A stretch of DNA of 64,000 bases from Tetrapyrgos nigripes. Lineage: Eukaryota > Basidiomycota > Agaricomycetes > Agaricales > Campanellaceae. The stretch's first letter is position 1. Each line of letters starts with the position of its first letter. Shown here in pieces: positions 11,453 to 23,160 of the stretch. The DNA is taken from NCBI GenBank assembly GCA_013368315.1, contig JAACJM010000245.1:56302-120301 (forward strand), in the 5' to 3' direction. The notes beneath the pieces are model-generated. The model was not told where the DNA came from. It did not search any database and worked only from the letters and a program-made list of their open reading frames with translations. Position numbers and translations under genes: made by a program.

Positions 11453-12457
11453 GCTGCCTGGCGATATGTAATAAACACGAAACCTGAAGCGAATATCGCA
11501 TTGTTGTAACTAGCGACTCGTGAAAAGGCACAGTGTGGGCGTGAAGGAATGAGAGGAAGGTCAAGGGTTTGCAGGGTGCCAGCTCACCATGTCCGAGTCA
11601 AATTTCCGCCTTTCCCCGAAGCTGTTGGCAACACCATTAAGAGGGGCGTTGACTGCGTTTGTGATGGAATATCGGCCTTTAGGATAGGTCTAGCTTCTAC
11701 TTCCTCTTTTGCATTGATTAGATTGTACTATTATGGAAAACCCCTATCTTCATTCTCCTTTCATCTACTGCCTTTGTACTATATGATGATGAGAGAAAGA
11801 GGACTCTCTAATGAAGACAATCCAAAATGCCTGTAAAGATAGCCGAGACTGCCTCCGGTGCGAGTGGGCAGATAATCAACAAATCCTCACAAAATATGGG
11901 TGTGAATAAATGAGCAGAAGGGCTACAGAATCAAACAAGGAAAAATCTGTACTGGAGATCTCGCAATGGTCTCCCAGCTGACAGTTTTCATGGTAAGATC
12001 TCTGTACTTAAAATGTATTAAGTAGGAAGTAGAAAGTATCTACTGCTGCGCTACTTGTCTGATGTGGGATATGTGAGAGAGGGATTTAAGGTACAAATGT
12101 CTACTACTTATATACTACGAGGAAATAGAATTTCCAACCAGGTAACGAGTCCGTATGAGTCGTGAAAGAGTCAGAAAAAATCAGAAAAGAGTCAGTAAAT
12201 AATGCGCAGTATGTGTCCGGAGTCGTAAAGAATGACTACATAGAGTATAGAGTCATGAGAAAATCAAATAATATGTTTTGAGGTTGAAGACGCCTAGGGG
12301 TCTGATTGCCTGTTTTGGACACAAAATCCTTTCTTCAGAAGATAGTCAGGTGATCAATTTGAGGCTTCCTAATTGGGAACCTGAAATCATGTGATATATG
12401 TGAGTTGCCTGTGCAGGTGCGGGATCCAGAATCCGAGTGATTTATGATGACGCCATA
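11453..12457. other. No gene recognised
   Basis: This is the 3' flank of K3. Short ORFs (11549-11836) lack any family features. From about 12,000 the sequence becomes repeat-like, with runs such as GAGTCAGAAAAAATCAGAA near 12,170, and CG dinucleotides become rarer. Confidence 0.4.
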
Positions 12458-12506
12458 ACTGGGGAAAGGGGCCACTGCTTCGCATGGCAAATTACGAGGC
12501 CTCTTT
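12458..12506 (+). repeat. Dispersed repeat, TTACGAGGCC family
   Basis: ACTGGGGAAAGGGGCCACTG, CTTCGCATGGCAAATTACGA and GGCCTCTTT match the inverted copies at 2687-2730 and 3478-3523. The last third also matches 778 and 63,509. Confidence 0.55.
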
Positions 12507-14794
12507 CCCTCAATAAAGTCTACTAATATCACAATATTCTTACAGTAAGTATGTAATTGCTACTGTCAGAGTATTATCAGAAAAATAAGTATGGTATTAA
12601 GCATAACAGTGGATGAAGAGCAGTGAACACTGATTGCAGTTTAAACAGACTGCACTTATCTGTGCACAATCATTGTGTGGTAATATTTTTCGAGACACAT
12701 TTTGGCTTCCCTCAGGTATATAGTCTACGATTACCCACTGGCAACCAACCAGAGGGAACATTGGTAAAACTGGGTCTGGCTCCAGCAACATGCATACAAG
12801 ATGGGGAGAAGGAGGGCAAAGCAAAGAGAGGGAGTCAATGCTCAACTATTGACTACAGTCTGGACTATATGTTTTGGGTTTAGCTGATTGACACCGGTTG
12901 ATCAATAAGTAGATCAGACCTTGCTGGAATATGCCGTTGCCTGATGGCATCTGGTCACAGTTGGCCGTTTCCAGCCTTGCCATTCTGGGTGGCAAACACC
13001 CTGTAGGAATCTTTCCTCGATTATCTGTTGACCACGGTATAGACTGGCATCAACAGAGTCCAGACTTTGGTTTGAACTGACAGGTATTAGTTAGTCTATG
13101 ACCAACCCTGGTATTGTGTAGGTTGAAAAGTGCAGGAATCATGAGCAGAACACTGGTTAAGGGACCTGGGCACAGTGAGGAACAGGGAGAAGACAAGGAC
13201 ACATTGGTTACAGCTGGTCCAAGAAAACTGTTTACGATGTCATGAGATTCTCGACCATCATGCCAGATGACTCCGAATGAGTGCTTGACGAGCGCCAACT
13301 AATAGGGGTGGGACTCGGAGTTTGAAACCATGAAAACAATTTCTAAGGTAAATTAAATGGACGATGTGAGCAGATGAAGACTATCAGTGCAAGCAATGTA
13401 AGTTTTCATGACCTTTTGATTTTGATTTTTTACCAACTTTATGTGAGTATTGGATGAGTATTATTTTGGTGGGGATGAAGCTGGAGATGAGGATTCCAAT
13501 GCAGATGTATTGTAAATAGTCCTTATATTATGATAAGTACTTATTTGACTGTCAAATTTGAGCTTTCAGTCATCTTGGGAAAAGTATGTGGTCTGAACGT
13601 GTTCGAACACTTATGAACCTGAACTGGACTGAAAGTTCACTGAACATGAAGTCTGGTTAAAAGTTCAAAAAGATTTTGAACTGAACCGAAATTGGTGAAC
13701 ACTACTAACCCTAACCCCAATGTAATACCTCATCCTGCCACAAGGCAGTTGAAAAATTTTTTTGTGCATGCCTATCAACATGAACTACAATCAGCTTCAT
13801 CAACAGTCAATATTTTTCAGAGAAGAACCTCAAACATATTCTGCCTGGTGAATGAGGCTTTCATTGCTGGTCTTTTCCTAACTGGCATTTTTTGCAAACC
13901 CATTCTTATGAAGTGGTTGTGGGCCGATGCTAACGCATGGACATATGGTCTGTGATGTGGACGACATTGAGACAGCGTAGTTATGAGACGTTGGGCAGCA
14001 AAAAATAAACAACATTGGGCCTTAGTGGAGAGACTAGAAACTGCAATAGATAAATGATGTTGAGCCATAGTTAATAGGCAGAATTGACCTGTAATCAATA
14101 TCTGGAGTTGATAGGTGAGAACAATTGCACCAGAGCAATGAAGCAGAGAGGTTCCAGTCAGAATCATGAGGGGAACAAGGAAGAAATGACCAGGAGGACA
14201 TGTTGAACCCAGCTGTATTGCTTGGAAATGCAGATGACAGATGATTGACCTTGGGAAAAATCTGAGGGAAGAAGTCAGGAACGTAAGAACATAGCCACAA
14301 GCAGAAAGTGAGTGTTAAGAAATCAACCTCACCAACAATAGATTTCAGGCTGCTATTTTATACCAATACAGTGTAGACCAGCAGTCCAATAGTACTCACC
14401 TCTCCTTCCCATGTATGCAAGGAAAGTGTGTGCAGGAGCAAAGCATTGACATATGAAAATGTGTGTATATGACAAAGAAGGGAAAGGGTTCAAACCATGT
14501 ACAGAAGCCCAGAAAATGAACAGAAAGGAGAAGAAGAAGAGAAATGTGGATTACACCTCCTGAATGGACACTTCTTGCATCCCTCCTCCAGCTGATACTT
14601 CCTGAATCTGACTGTCTTTTGTGGTGAAAACCTCTTCAATCTGGCTTTCAGCATGACTCTCCTTTTCTTGATATGTTGCAGCTTTGGCTGAGGCAAATCA
14701 AATAGATTGAGAAAGGGACACATCATTAGCCTCTTCTTTGATCCTGTCACAAGTTACAACCAGAATGATCAAGATGTTGGAATTTTGTAGTGAT
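12507..14794. other. Repeat-rich, no gene recognised
   Basis: Minus-strand ORFs at 13,817-14,300 and 14,490-14,750 are modest and unrecognised. The region contains an inverted copy of the B-box-like repeat (13,245-13,345) and a GTTCA-rich end at 13,560-13,705. CG is scarce, as in other old repeat blocks here. Confidence 0.35.
13245..13345 (-). repeat. Inverted copy of the 2405-2520 repeat
   Basis: On the minus strand the segment reads GGTTTCAAACTCCGAGTCCC then TTGGCGCTCGTCAAGC, corresponding to the core of the 2405-2520 copy with small indels and transitions. Confidence 0.45.
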
Positions 14795-15110
14795 CTATAC
14801 TTACAACAAACACTTATATCTTTCTCTCCACTTCACTAGTATACATGATCCACTTATATCCACATATGCACCACCTACTTTCTACTATGCTCCATACTTA
14901 CATTGTTTCTTACATCGTTAACTCCAGACTGATATCAGACATTACATTGAAGTATCTGCTTTACACCACTGTGATATATTTATGGACTTGCACAGCCACA
15001 GTAGTTAACAGTATAAATACTTAGTAGTTTACTGTCTATACCTCTAGAGCCCACAATAGTATTCATTGCCTTGCTTGTTTAACAAGTGTCCTTATATTCA
15101 TTTATTCTCA
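14795..15110 (+). repeat. Dispersed ~300-bp repeat, copy 1
   Basis: This aligns with 22,826-23,110 through several blocks: GTATACATGAT, TACATCGTT, and AACAGTATAAATACT followed by AGTAGTTTACTGTCTATACC. Both copies contain a TATAAATA box and end just before relics of unrelated genes, so the unit may be an LTR or promoter fragment of an unidentified element. No terminal TG..CA or duplication was located. Confidence 0.5.
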
Positions 15111-15162
15111 TACAAGATGGGATATAGAGCCTTGTTCAAAGACTTATCAGCAAAGTAGCCAC

Positions 15163-15852
15163 TCAAGAGTCAACAATCGAAAAACCTACTGCTAAACCTG
15201 GCATAAGAATGGCAATAGTCTGGAATGCTATTGTGACAGTGTCATTCAACAGTGAGATTGTTGTGTATGTAACCTATAATGATTAGAACATACATTTCAG
15301 CCTTTAGATATAGCATGATCACTTACTCACCCAGAGTAGACAATGAACAATTTCCGATTCTATCAGTAGAAATAGAATTTTCTGAACTTGAGAAACTCTG
15401 TTTTCACACTGGCTCAGGTTTTTTCTAATAGTGTAATGGTGGGACCTTGAAAAATCAAGCTTGAGTCTATCCAATTGAAAAACAATAGGCTGAATAGTAC
15501 AGAACTTACCAGGGTTTGTATCCTATAAGACTTGTAGCAATGACATTTGTGGCCAGTAAAGGCATAACCATTGCAAATACACCCTTGTTGGAGTCATCCA
15601 CAACAGATTGCAGAGTGGTGGAGATTGCCATTGCTGCATCTGCGCTTATATCGCCTAGAATAAGACTCAAATTGAGATGATAGATTCAAACTTTCGAAAA
15701 TAAGCATTTGACTCACCAAAAGATGCAACAATCTTGACGAGTCGGTTACCAGGAAATAGAATCCAAGCTCTCCAAACTACAATTCCATCTCCAATGGCAT
15801 ACTTCAGTTTCCAGGAGAGAAAGATATAAGTATCAAACGTTTGATAAGGTTT
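15163..15852 (-). pseudogene. Basidiomycete multi-pass membrane protein, N-terminally truncated
   Basis: Proposed minus exons are 15,852-15,717, 15,654-15,510, 15,424-15,331 and 15,273-15,163. They encode, in order, AIGDGIVVWRAWILFPGNR, a segment containing PLLATNVIATSLIGYKPW, then VSQVQKILFLLIESEIVHCL, then a final hydrophobic stretch. This order (VVWRAW, ATsLIayKaW, QVEKILALLvESG, IYP-type last helix) is the signature I know from an abundant family of uncharacterised multi-pass proteins in Agaricomycetes. The N-terminal helices are missing: homology stops near 15,852, where a plus-strand USP-like ORF begins. Joining exons 2 and 3 at the visible sites gives TGA at the tryptophan codon, so the copy is dead or the junction differs. 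Confidence 0.6.
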
Positions 15853-15964
15853 GAGAAGGCCACTGACATTCAGTCTCTCTGCTATTACACCTCCATTGTT
15901 GAGGATATGGTGTTCTGATCCTGCACGTTGGTCTGTAGATTTCAGAGCAGTAGATAATCCTTCA

Positions 15965-16651
15965 ATGTCCATACTTGCTAATCTTTTGGATATGTATACT
16001 GCAGGTAATATCAATATAGATGATGTCAGAGAAGGTTTGCGAGCACATTTGGCTGAATTGGATAGTATTCATTTCCAATTAGGAAGGTATGTTGCTGTTG
16101 ATAACTTGATGAGGAAGTTGCTGCTTCTCAATAACAATATTATACGTATAGTATATACTTGCACTGAATATCATCCTTCGCAATGGCCAGATATTATAGA
16201 AAATGTTTCTGTAATAGAGGCTGGTAGACCCCATACATCAGTGGTTAACTGGCTGGCTGATATTAATGACCATGAACGACGTGCGAGATGTGAGACTCTA
16301 AGTTGCGAGGGTCATAGACTGTTGCAAAGAACTTTTGAATATGCTCCTAATATTTTGTGCTTTTATGTTGGATCTACTTTTGACAGCCACAATCTCTACA
16401 TTGATATGGATCTGAAGCTGACCGTGAACGAACACCAATATGAATATAGGTTGGCTGGTATAGTATACTATGGTGGGGACCATTTCACAGCTAGAATTTT
16501 TGATGATACCTTTGGTTGCTATTATTATGACGGCATGCAACAAGGCGGTGCTCTTTCCTGGAATGGTAACTTGAGAGAACATACTATCCATTTGAATCGA
16601 AGCCGTGGTATGCGGGCCAACTACATTTTTTATACTAGAAACAGGCTATAA
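15965..16651 (+). CDS. USP-like cysteine-peptidase C-terminal domain ORF
   Basis: This is a 228-codon uninterrupted frame starting at MSILANLLDMY (an upstream ATG at 15,851 would extend it into the opposite-strand pseudogene, so I prefer 15,965). The C-terminal block YRLAGIVYYGGDHFTARI, then YYYDGM about ten residues on, matches the His-box region of ubiquitin-specific peptidases (C19), where the His of NHF/DHF is catalytic. The preceding region has conserved-looking Trp and Cys but I see no Cys-box (GLxNxGNTC-like) in the 228 aa, so this is only the back half. In basidiomycetes such halves occur in transposon-borne proteins. It may be the last exon of a truncated mobile gene that cut into the membrane-protein gene. 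Confidence 0.5.
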   Translation: MSILANLLDMYTAGNINIDDVREGLRAHLAELDSIHFQLGRYVAVDNLMRKLLLLNNNIIRIVYTCTEYHPSQWPDIIENVSVIEAGRPHTSVVNWLADINDHERRARCETLSCEGHRLLQRTFEYAPNILCFYVGSTFDSHNLYIDMDLKLTVNEHQYEYRLAGIVYYGGDHFTARIFDDTFGCYYYDGMQQGGALSWNGNLREHTIHLNRSRGMRANYIFYTRNRL

Positions 16652-18369
16652 ACTTTGAAATCTTTGCATTCCAATTTCATCTTAGGTTTACAATGAGAAT
16701 GCTCTCTCGATGTCCTACGGCAAGTGATCCTTCTATTGTAACTAGAAACCCTTTTCGGACTCGTCCTGCCACCGCCGGGGGCCCACATATAACTAGTTTC
16801 TGACCTTGAGTCAACCTTAGCCGGCTCAAGCTCATACAGACCCGGGATGTAATAGAAAACCCGACATCTATACGAAGAGGACCGTTGAAGAGTCTGGGGT
16901 TCGCCTTTTGGACGAGAAGTATACGTGAATGCCAATAAGGAGCGGGTGCTCAGTTGTATCCGACGACTGAGTCGATAATTGAAGCCGACTGTTAGGCTAG
17001 AGAAATCTGGGAGAAGAGTGTTCACCAGCCCTAGTGTCTCTCGTATTCTTCTACTGATCGACTCTCAGCTGATTTTTCTCTCGAGGTACCTCGGACAAAT
17101 ATGGGTCAGGAGCGCATCTCTCGAAAAACCATTCGTCAGCCAACCTGTGTTGTCAGTTGTAGCGAGGAAGAATGTCTCACTATCTGAACGCACAATAACG
17201 GTATCCTGGGAATAAAAAATACGTCGTGTGTTTCGTTCTATCCGCTACTTTGACATACTCATACCCAGTCCATCTTCTACTGGTTCACTTATCTAGGTGC
17301 TTTAGATTTCCTCCTCTGTCCCCGCATGGGCGGAAGTTGAATGTGAGCGTGGACGGCCGGGAATGTGAGTGTGAGAAGCCTGACTATGAGCATGAGGCGA
17401 CGGCGCTGGCCCGACTGTAAAGGTGTCTGGTTTTACACTGTCGTTTTGCTGTTCTCGTTACCAGTCCCATCAACGGGTTTCGTAACTGATAGCATTCTCT
17501 CATCTCCAGGGTTCACCATCGTCATCAACACCCACGTAAGCAGTAGCGACAACGGTCGCGGTCACCACCATCATTCCCATTCTGGCTACGATAGAAGGTT
17601 CCTCATTTCCTCCCAGCCTGTCCTCCTTTTTCTTTCGAATCAATTGTGGGGGTGGGCGAGACACACCCGTGTCGCATGTCACGACTACTAGAGGGGGGAG
17701 GACTTCAAACAAGTTCTGAGGCCTTCTATTGATATTTGTGTTTAACGATTAAGCACAACGTTCAAGGCGCAAGCTTCGGTGAGACCCTGAATGAAGACGA
17801 ATATGATGCTTAGCGTCCGGTGAGGAAGGATTCAATGGAATCCAAAGGAACTGAGCGAGTAAAAGTCAGAAAAAATCTGCATAGCAAGTATATAATGGAT
17901 CATGTACACAAGGATGCGTACAGGTGCTACAAAGCTAAATCAAATAAACAAGATCGCGTGCAACGGATGGGAGGCATACAGTGCACGAGAATACACAGTG
18001 GAGGCAGGCCAACTCAGAAATGTGTACTCCGGGTGCGACGATCTAGCGCCATCGGGAGTTCGAGTAGAATTAGGGGTGGCGACGCGCTGAAATTTGTCTG
18101 AGACCCAAAATGAAGGGTTGAAAAGAATTGGATCGTTGGAAGCGGGAAATGGTGGTAATACAAACGAGGGTTAAATCGGATGGAGAAATGAATTAAGGTG
18201 GAAACACGAAGTGAAACGGTGAAAGTCGAGAAAACGCAGAAGCAAATGTCCGGAGTTCTTCCACACCGGCACGGCGGTAACAGCTTTATTCAGCATCCGA
18301 GCAACTCTGTTCAGACGGTCAGTACCGAAGCAATTCAAGGAGGACTTTCCGAGTTACTGACAGCACTAT
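16652..18369. other. No gene recognised
   Basis: The sequence is CG-containing, unlike the blocks on either side. ORFs of 60-131 codons occur on both strands (16,630-18,101) but overlap each other and show no domain or splice-consistent model. Confidence 0.35.
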
Positions 18370-19168
18370 TTGGATCGGAGCAGAACTGTCAAGTCATTCA
18401 GCTGAAAATAACGTTCAAGAGTAGCATGTAACTCACTTCATCGGATGTTCTGGAAAGATGGATGACTGGTGCAGCGCTGGTAGCAAATCAGTGATAGTCA
18501 GATTAACAACATCGGACGGACGCGCTGACCTGGAGAGGAGTACAGTGAAGACGGCGATAAACACCAGCTTGTATTTGAGTTGAAGTAACATCGGAGGTGA
18601 TAAGAGTTGCTTTCTCTTTGTTGTCCTATCCATCTTTTAAGTCGATTTTATTGCCTACATGCCTGCACCCGTGGTCAACTTGTCGGTTCCTGATTCTGAC
18701 AAACCCTCGCCGCAGATAACTTCATGGAGTATCGCTAAGGGGCTGGCCCTTGTACCTAGCATCACCTGCTGATCTCCACTCTCCCGGACGCATCACGCTG
18801 GTGGACCGTGAAAGCATTAATTGGATCGGAGCAGAACTGTCAAGACGTTCAGCTGGAAATGTAACTCACCTCATCGGATGTTCTGGGAGATGGATGACTG
18901 GTGCAGCGCTGGTAGCAAATCAGTGATAGTCTGATGAATAACATCGGACGGACGCACTGACCTGGAACCTAGGAGTACAGTGAAGATGGCGGTGAACACC
19001 AGCTTGTATTTGAGTCAAAGTAACATCGGAGGCGAACTTGTCGGTTCCTGATTCTGACAAAACCCTCACCGCAGATAACTTCATGGAGTATCGTTAAGGG
19101 TCTCGCCCTTGTACTGGTATCACCTGCTGATGTCCACTCTCCCGGGTGCATCACGCTGGTGGACGGTG
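18370..19168. repeat. Tandem duplication, two diverged ~350-450-bp units
   Basis: Unit 1 (18,370-18,821) and unit 2 (18,823-19,168) share long blocks, for example TTGGATCGGAGCAGAACTGT, GCAGCGCTGGTAGCAAATCA and GCATCACGCTGGTGGA. Unit 1 carries about 80 bp extra near 18,600-18,680. The second unit ends where the long inverted repeat of the next element begins. Confidence 0.8.
18433..18591 (-). CDS. Short ORF with hydrophobic N-terminus, possible first exon
   Basis: In unit 1 of the tandem duplication the minus strand encodes MLLQLKYKLVFIAVFTVLLS followed by a polar stretch, and runs into AAGTGAGTT, a good donor. This looks like a first exon with a signal peptide or anchor. In unit 2 the same frame has a TGA four codons in (ATG TTA CTT TGA), so that copy is dead. 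No second exon or family is recognisable. Confidence 0.25.
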   Translation of the reverse strand: MLLQLKYKLVFIAVFTVLLSRSARPSDVVNLTITDLLPALHQSSIFPEHPMK

Positions 19169-20224
19169 AGTACCCAGCTGCATATCGTGGGAACGCAACT
19201 TCCAGTGTGCGCGTGATTCCGGCTACTTCTGGTAGCCATTGTTTGTTGGTATTTACCTAAGCTCTTTGTTGCGTTGATAGCCAAATTAATCATTTTTCAC
19301 TGTTTGTTTGGCCTGTGGCACCCGTACTCCTGGTGCAGATGTGTTGGTGGCCATTTTAGTGCTTGAAGTTTATTACTTTTGCGTTTTCGTCATTTCGGAG
19401 GGGATTCTGCCCATGTACAAGTACAATAGTAGGTGTATATACTTGATATTTACAGATCTGGGTTTTTGATCAGTAAATCTTAAAAAAAGAGTGAGTCATG
19501 AATATGTGACAGTTGCCACAATCATATAAGTGCTATCAAATAGCTGATAAAAGAATCTAGAATGTGCATATATATTTCTAGATACTAGAGAGTGAAAATA
19601 TGTGTAAATTATCTTTCCATTTAGGTACTGTGTAGTACTGTTTTTCATCAACTACTTTAATATCCCTATCTGTGCTGTCAGCCTGGCACGTCATTTTTTT
19701 AGTTATTTCAGACCTTGTGGACCTTGTTCCTCTTCTAATTTGTTTTGTTTTTCTTACTATTAGATTCCTAAAGATCACATTTTACATCCTGCATCTTTTG
19801 GGTTTCTTTCTGACTTGTTTTATTGCCACACATTTTATGTTCTGGATATTTTTGTTTTTTCTCCAGACTTCCACCATATAATACACCTCTTAAATAACAC
19901 TACTGAAATCATACATATAAGGTATCTAATTACTCCCAATAGAGTCAGCTTCCCTGTGCAATTCAAGAGTTATATGTATATCTGAGCGGCCCCAGTATTT
20001 CTCACTGGTCTTCCAGTTTTCATTTATGTGCATTTTGGCCCTATAGTAATGATAACAGTAGAGTCTAGTTGCTACCCATTTTCACTGACTTATTGTTATT
20101 CTCCCAAAGTTTGCCATAGGTCATCATATTGTCCTCTCCAGCTATTGTCTAGCTACATGGGGTTCTTTTAGAGCTGCATATCATTACACCCTGTATCAGA
20201 TATAGAAACAAAGTAGTGAGTGCA

Positions 20225-20545
20225 ATTCTGGTGCCACTTGGGTAAAGGTGAGGTGCAAATGAGGTACAGGCTAGGTGCAGATGGTGGTATACAGTCTAGA
20301 TGCAGGTAAAATATGGGCAAGGTGTGGGTGAGATACAGGCTAGATGTGGGTAAGATATGGCCTGAGGGAGATACAGGCTAGGTGTTGGTGAGGTACTGGT
20401 TAGATGCAGATTAAGTACTGGCTAGGTGCAGGTGAGATATAGACTAAGTGTGGGCTAGGTATGGGCTAGATGTAGTGAGGTACAGGTTAGGTGTGGGTGA
20501 GGTGTGGACTAGGTATGTGTACAGTATGAGTTAGGTGCAGGTGAG
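20225..20545 (+). repeat. Minisatellite, ~20-22-bp GGCTAGGTGCAGGTGAGGTA units
   Basis: About fourteen imperfect units of the type GGYTAGGTGYRGGTGAGRTA follow one another. Copies differ by substitutions and small indels, suggesting an old array. The C-to-T pairs among units match the CG-poor context. Confidence 0.75.
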
Positions 20546-20989
20546 TGTCATGACTCTGCCATCTAGCAGTCCTATATAGAAATCTGATAGGGAGACAACA
20601 CCTAAGGGTTGGTCTGACACCCTGTAGAAACCAGCACAATCACCAAAGGGCCATAGGAGAATAATAGAAAGGGCAATCTTTCACTACAAAGCACAATCCT
20701 GACATCCAATGACTACGATGACTCAAGCTGGCTATCTGACATCAACACTATATGTTGACTCTAGTAGAAGTCAAAGGAGAATGATCATGGTCCAACAATG
20801 AGAAAGCAAATTATTGCCTACCAGGTAAGTAAGATCACTGACTGAAGCACAAGAGATAGCCAGGACAAGTGAGTTTAGATTTTAGGGGATAGCAATTTTG
20901 TATTGTGCTAAGGAGCTATTCTCCTAGAAGAATACTCCTGGTTCAGGACTTCTAGCTGGGTCACCAGTTATTCAAGCTCACAGTCAAGC

Positions 20990-21857
20990 CACAGTGAGCT
21001 TGAGTGTGTGCTTGACTCTCTATTTTGGGTGTGGCTGTGCTTATCCCTGGTCTAGTCAACTTCACTACACTTCATTTGACAACAAGTTACTCACATTGAA
21101 GGGTTCATTTATTGAGGAGATTTATATTATGTATACCACATTCTTCATTACACCTTGATTTAGCATCTGCTAACTCAAGTACATAATCTTTTAAAAAATA
21201 CAGAGATGCAATACTCAATTTTTCCTAGATGTTTCCCAACTACATTAGCTAGATATAGTAATCCAAATGGAACAGGAAGACCCTTACAAATGAGGCTTTA
21301 TGATTCAGAGGCAATGGCAATAGATTTACAAGCTAAAAAATAGGTTAGACCTATTCAAAGTAAAGGTAATGAATATCAAAGACATTAAGGGCATATAAGG
21401 GGCTTTTGAGATGGATCAAGAGTAGCTGGAGGAAGCTTGAGTGTGAGCTTGAGTGAGCTTGGGTGTGAGCTTGAATGTGAGCTTGACTTTCCTTTTTGGG
21501 TATGACACTGGTCTAGTGAACTTTACTACACTTTGTTTTCCTTACATTCAAAGGTTCATTCATTGAACAGACATTCTTCATTGCATACTAGTTTAGCCTC
21601 TACTGAGTCAAACTCAACTACATAGTTTACAGAGATAGATTTTCCCAACTGTGGTAGATTGTGAATATGGTAGTCCAAGGGAACAGGCAGATCCTAATCA
21701 ATGAAGTTTTATGATTCAATGGCAATAGATATTAGACTTCAAAGCTAGAAAACATATTCAAGGTAAAGTAGTTCATATCAAAGACATTTCAGGACATATA
21801 AGTAGCTTTTACATCATTGTGAGATGGCTCAAGAGTAGCTGGAGGAAGCTTGAGTGA
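20990..21857 (+). repeat. Two tandem ~430-bp units with GTGAGCTTGAGT microrepeats
   Basis: Unit A (20,990-21,436) and unit B (21,437-21,857) align along their length, for example GACACTGG.CTAGTGAACTT, ACATTCTTCATT, TTTATGATTCA.GGCAAT and GAGTAGCTGGAGGAAGCTTG. At the joints the 12-bp motif GTGAGCTTGAGT repeats several times (21,437-21,486 and 21,898-21,930). I find one CG in 21,001-21,960. Confidence 0.75.
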
Positions 21858-22825
21858 GGCTTGAGATGGCTCAAGTGTGGTTTGAGGGTAGCTTGTGTGA
21901 GCTTGACCGTGAGCTTGAGTGTGAGCTTGAAAAACCAGATGCCCCTTCTAGCTTATATATTCTGTCCATTGTAGACTATGGAATTGCAGTTGCTTTGGAT
22001 CCATAAAGAGCAAACAGGATAGCAGATGTTGAGGCATTAGGTAAGTGGTGAGGTGGTTCATGACAATGGTATGGATGAGATGCAAATTCATATTAAAAAA
22101 TATGTGTATATTGACAATCTAACTGATGAGCAATCATTTCTGGAGTTAGTGTTTTTATGGCATGTAGTATTTAATTATCAATCAAGTTACTGCCAGCTTA
22201 CAAATTCATATCAGGAGAACACAGGGAAAAATGAGCAATATCCTGGGTTCTTTTGATGGCTCAAGAAGAAATGACTAAAATATGAATTTAACACAAATTA
22301 TGAGAAGGGTTGCATATTCTTAATTGACTGTTTTTCAAGATTTACTGATCAAAAACCCAGATCTGTAAATATCAAGTATATACACCTGCTATTGTACTTG
22401 TACATGGGCTGAATCCCCTCTAAAATGATGAAAACAGAAAAGTAATGAACTTCAAGCAATAAAATGGCCACCAACACGTCTGCACCAGGAGTACCCATAC
22501 CACCCCACCAAGGGTACATTTTCTGGGTGCCACAGGCCAAACAAACAATAAAAATAATTAATTTGGCTATCTACACAACAAAGGGCTCAGGTAGATACCA
22601 ACAAATAATGGCTGCCAGAAGTAGCCAGAATCATGTGCACACTGGAAGTTGCGTTCCCATGATATGCAGCTGGGTACTCACCGTTGACTCACCGGGTCTC
22701 AACCGGATCTTACCCAGTCAAAGTGTGACCTGGTCATCATTTTTCCCCGGTGTTTGTGGCAGCTCCATACTCAATCAAGATAAGGATTACTTCCAACCGC
22801 TGGGATCCAAATGCCACATATTGAT

Positions 22826-23110
22826 CTATACTTGTATAAACAGCTTCATTTCTCTTTTCCACTTTGATAGTATACATGATGCACTTGTTCCACTGATACA
22901 CCACATACGCAGCATTATGCTCCATCTTGAATTCATACTGATAACAAACATTACATCGTTCTATCCACTTTACACCACATAGCTATACACGCACAGCATG
23001 TAGTGTTATTTACAGATTCACTCAGCCACAGTAGCTAACAGTATAAATACTCAGTAGTTTACTGTCTATACCTTTAGAGCCCAATAGTATTTGTTGCTTC
23101 ACTTATTCTC
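22826..23110 (+). repeat. Dispersed ~300-bp repeat, copy 2
   Basis: This is the counterpart of 14,795-15,110, sharing AGCCACAGTAG.TAACAG, TATAAATACT.AGTAGTTTA and TGTCTATACC. It is followed directly by an ankyrin-like relic. Confidence 0.5.
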
Positions 23111-23160
23111 ATACCTTCATGGTGGTAAATATGGAGGTGCACTTCAGGCTGCTTCCTCAC
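23111..23160 (+). pseudogene. Ankyrin-repeat relic (start)
   Basis: The plus strand reads GGKYGGALQAASSLT then stop. G.YG.ALQAAS is the usual opening of an ankyrin repeat in fungal NACHT/ankyrin proteins. The following 300 bp contain degraded sequence including TCTGAGGAACCAGGAGATAT, which recurs in related form at about 24,667. Confidence 0.4.

Larger units (their letters stand above)
19164..22683. mobile_element. 3.5-kb element bounded by ~330-bp inverted repeats, non-coding
   Basis: The left arm (19,164-19,490) and right arm (22,338-22,683) are inverted copies, both starting CGGTGAGTACCCAGCTGCAT at the outer edge. Differences are predominantly C-to-T or G-to-A, for example GCGCGTGATTCC on the left versus GCACATGATTCT on the right. 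The interior has no convincing protein, only a minisatellite (20,225-20,545) and two ~430-bp tandem units (20,990-21,857). No matching target duplication is visible beside the outer ends. It may be a non-autonomous long-TIR transposon or an inverted duplication of a repeat. Confidence 0.55.

Noticed and set aside
13706..13720. TAACCCTAACCCC, telomere-like
   Set aside because: Only two units, in the middle of the window and not continued. It is too short to be a telomere or a trace of one.
19672..19881. 69-codon very hydrophobic plus ORF
   Set aside because: T-rich DNA forces Phe/Leu/Ile codons. It lies inside a CG-poor non-coding element and has no homology.
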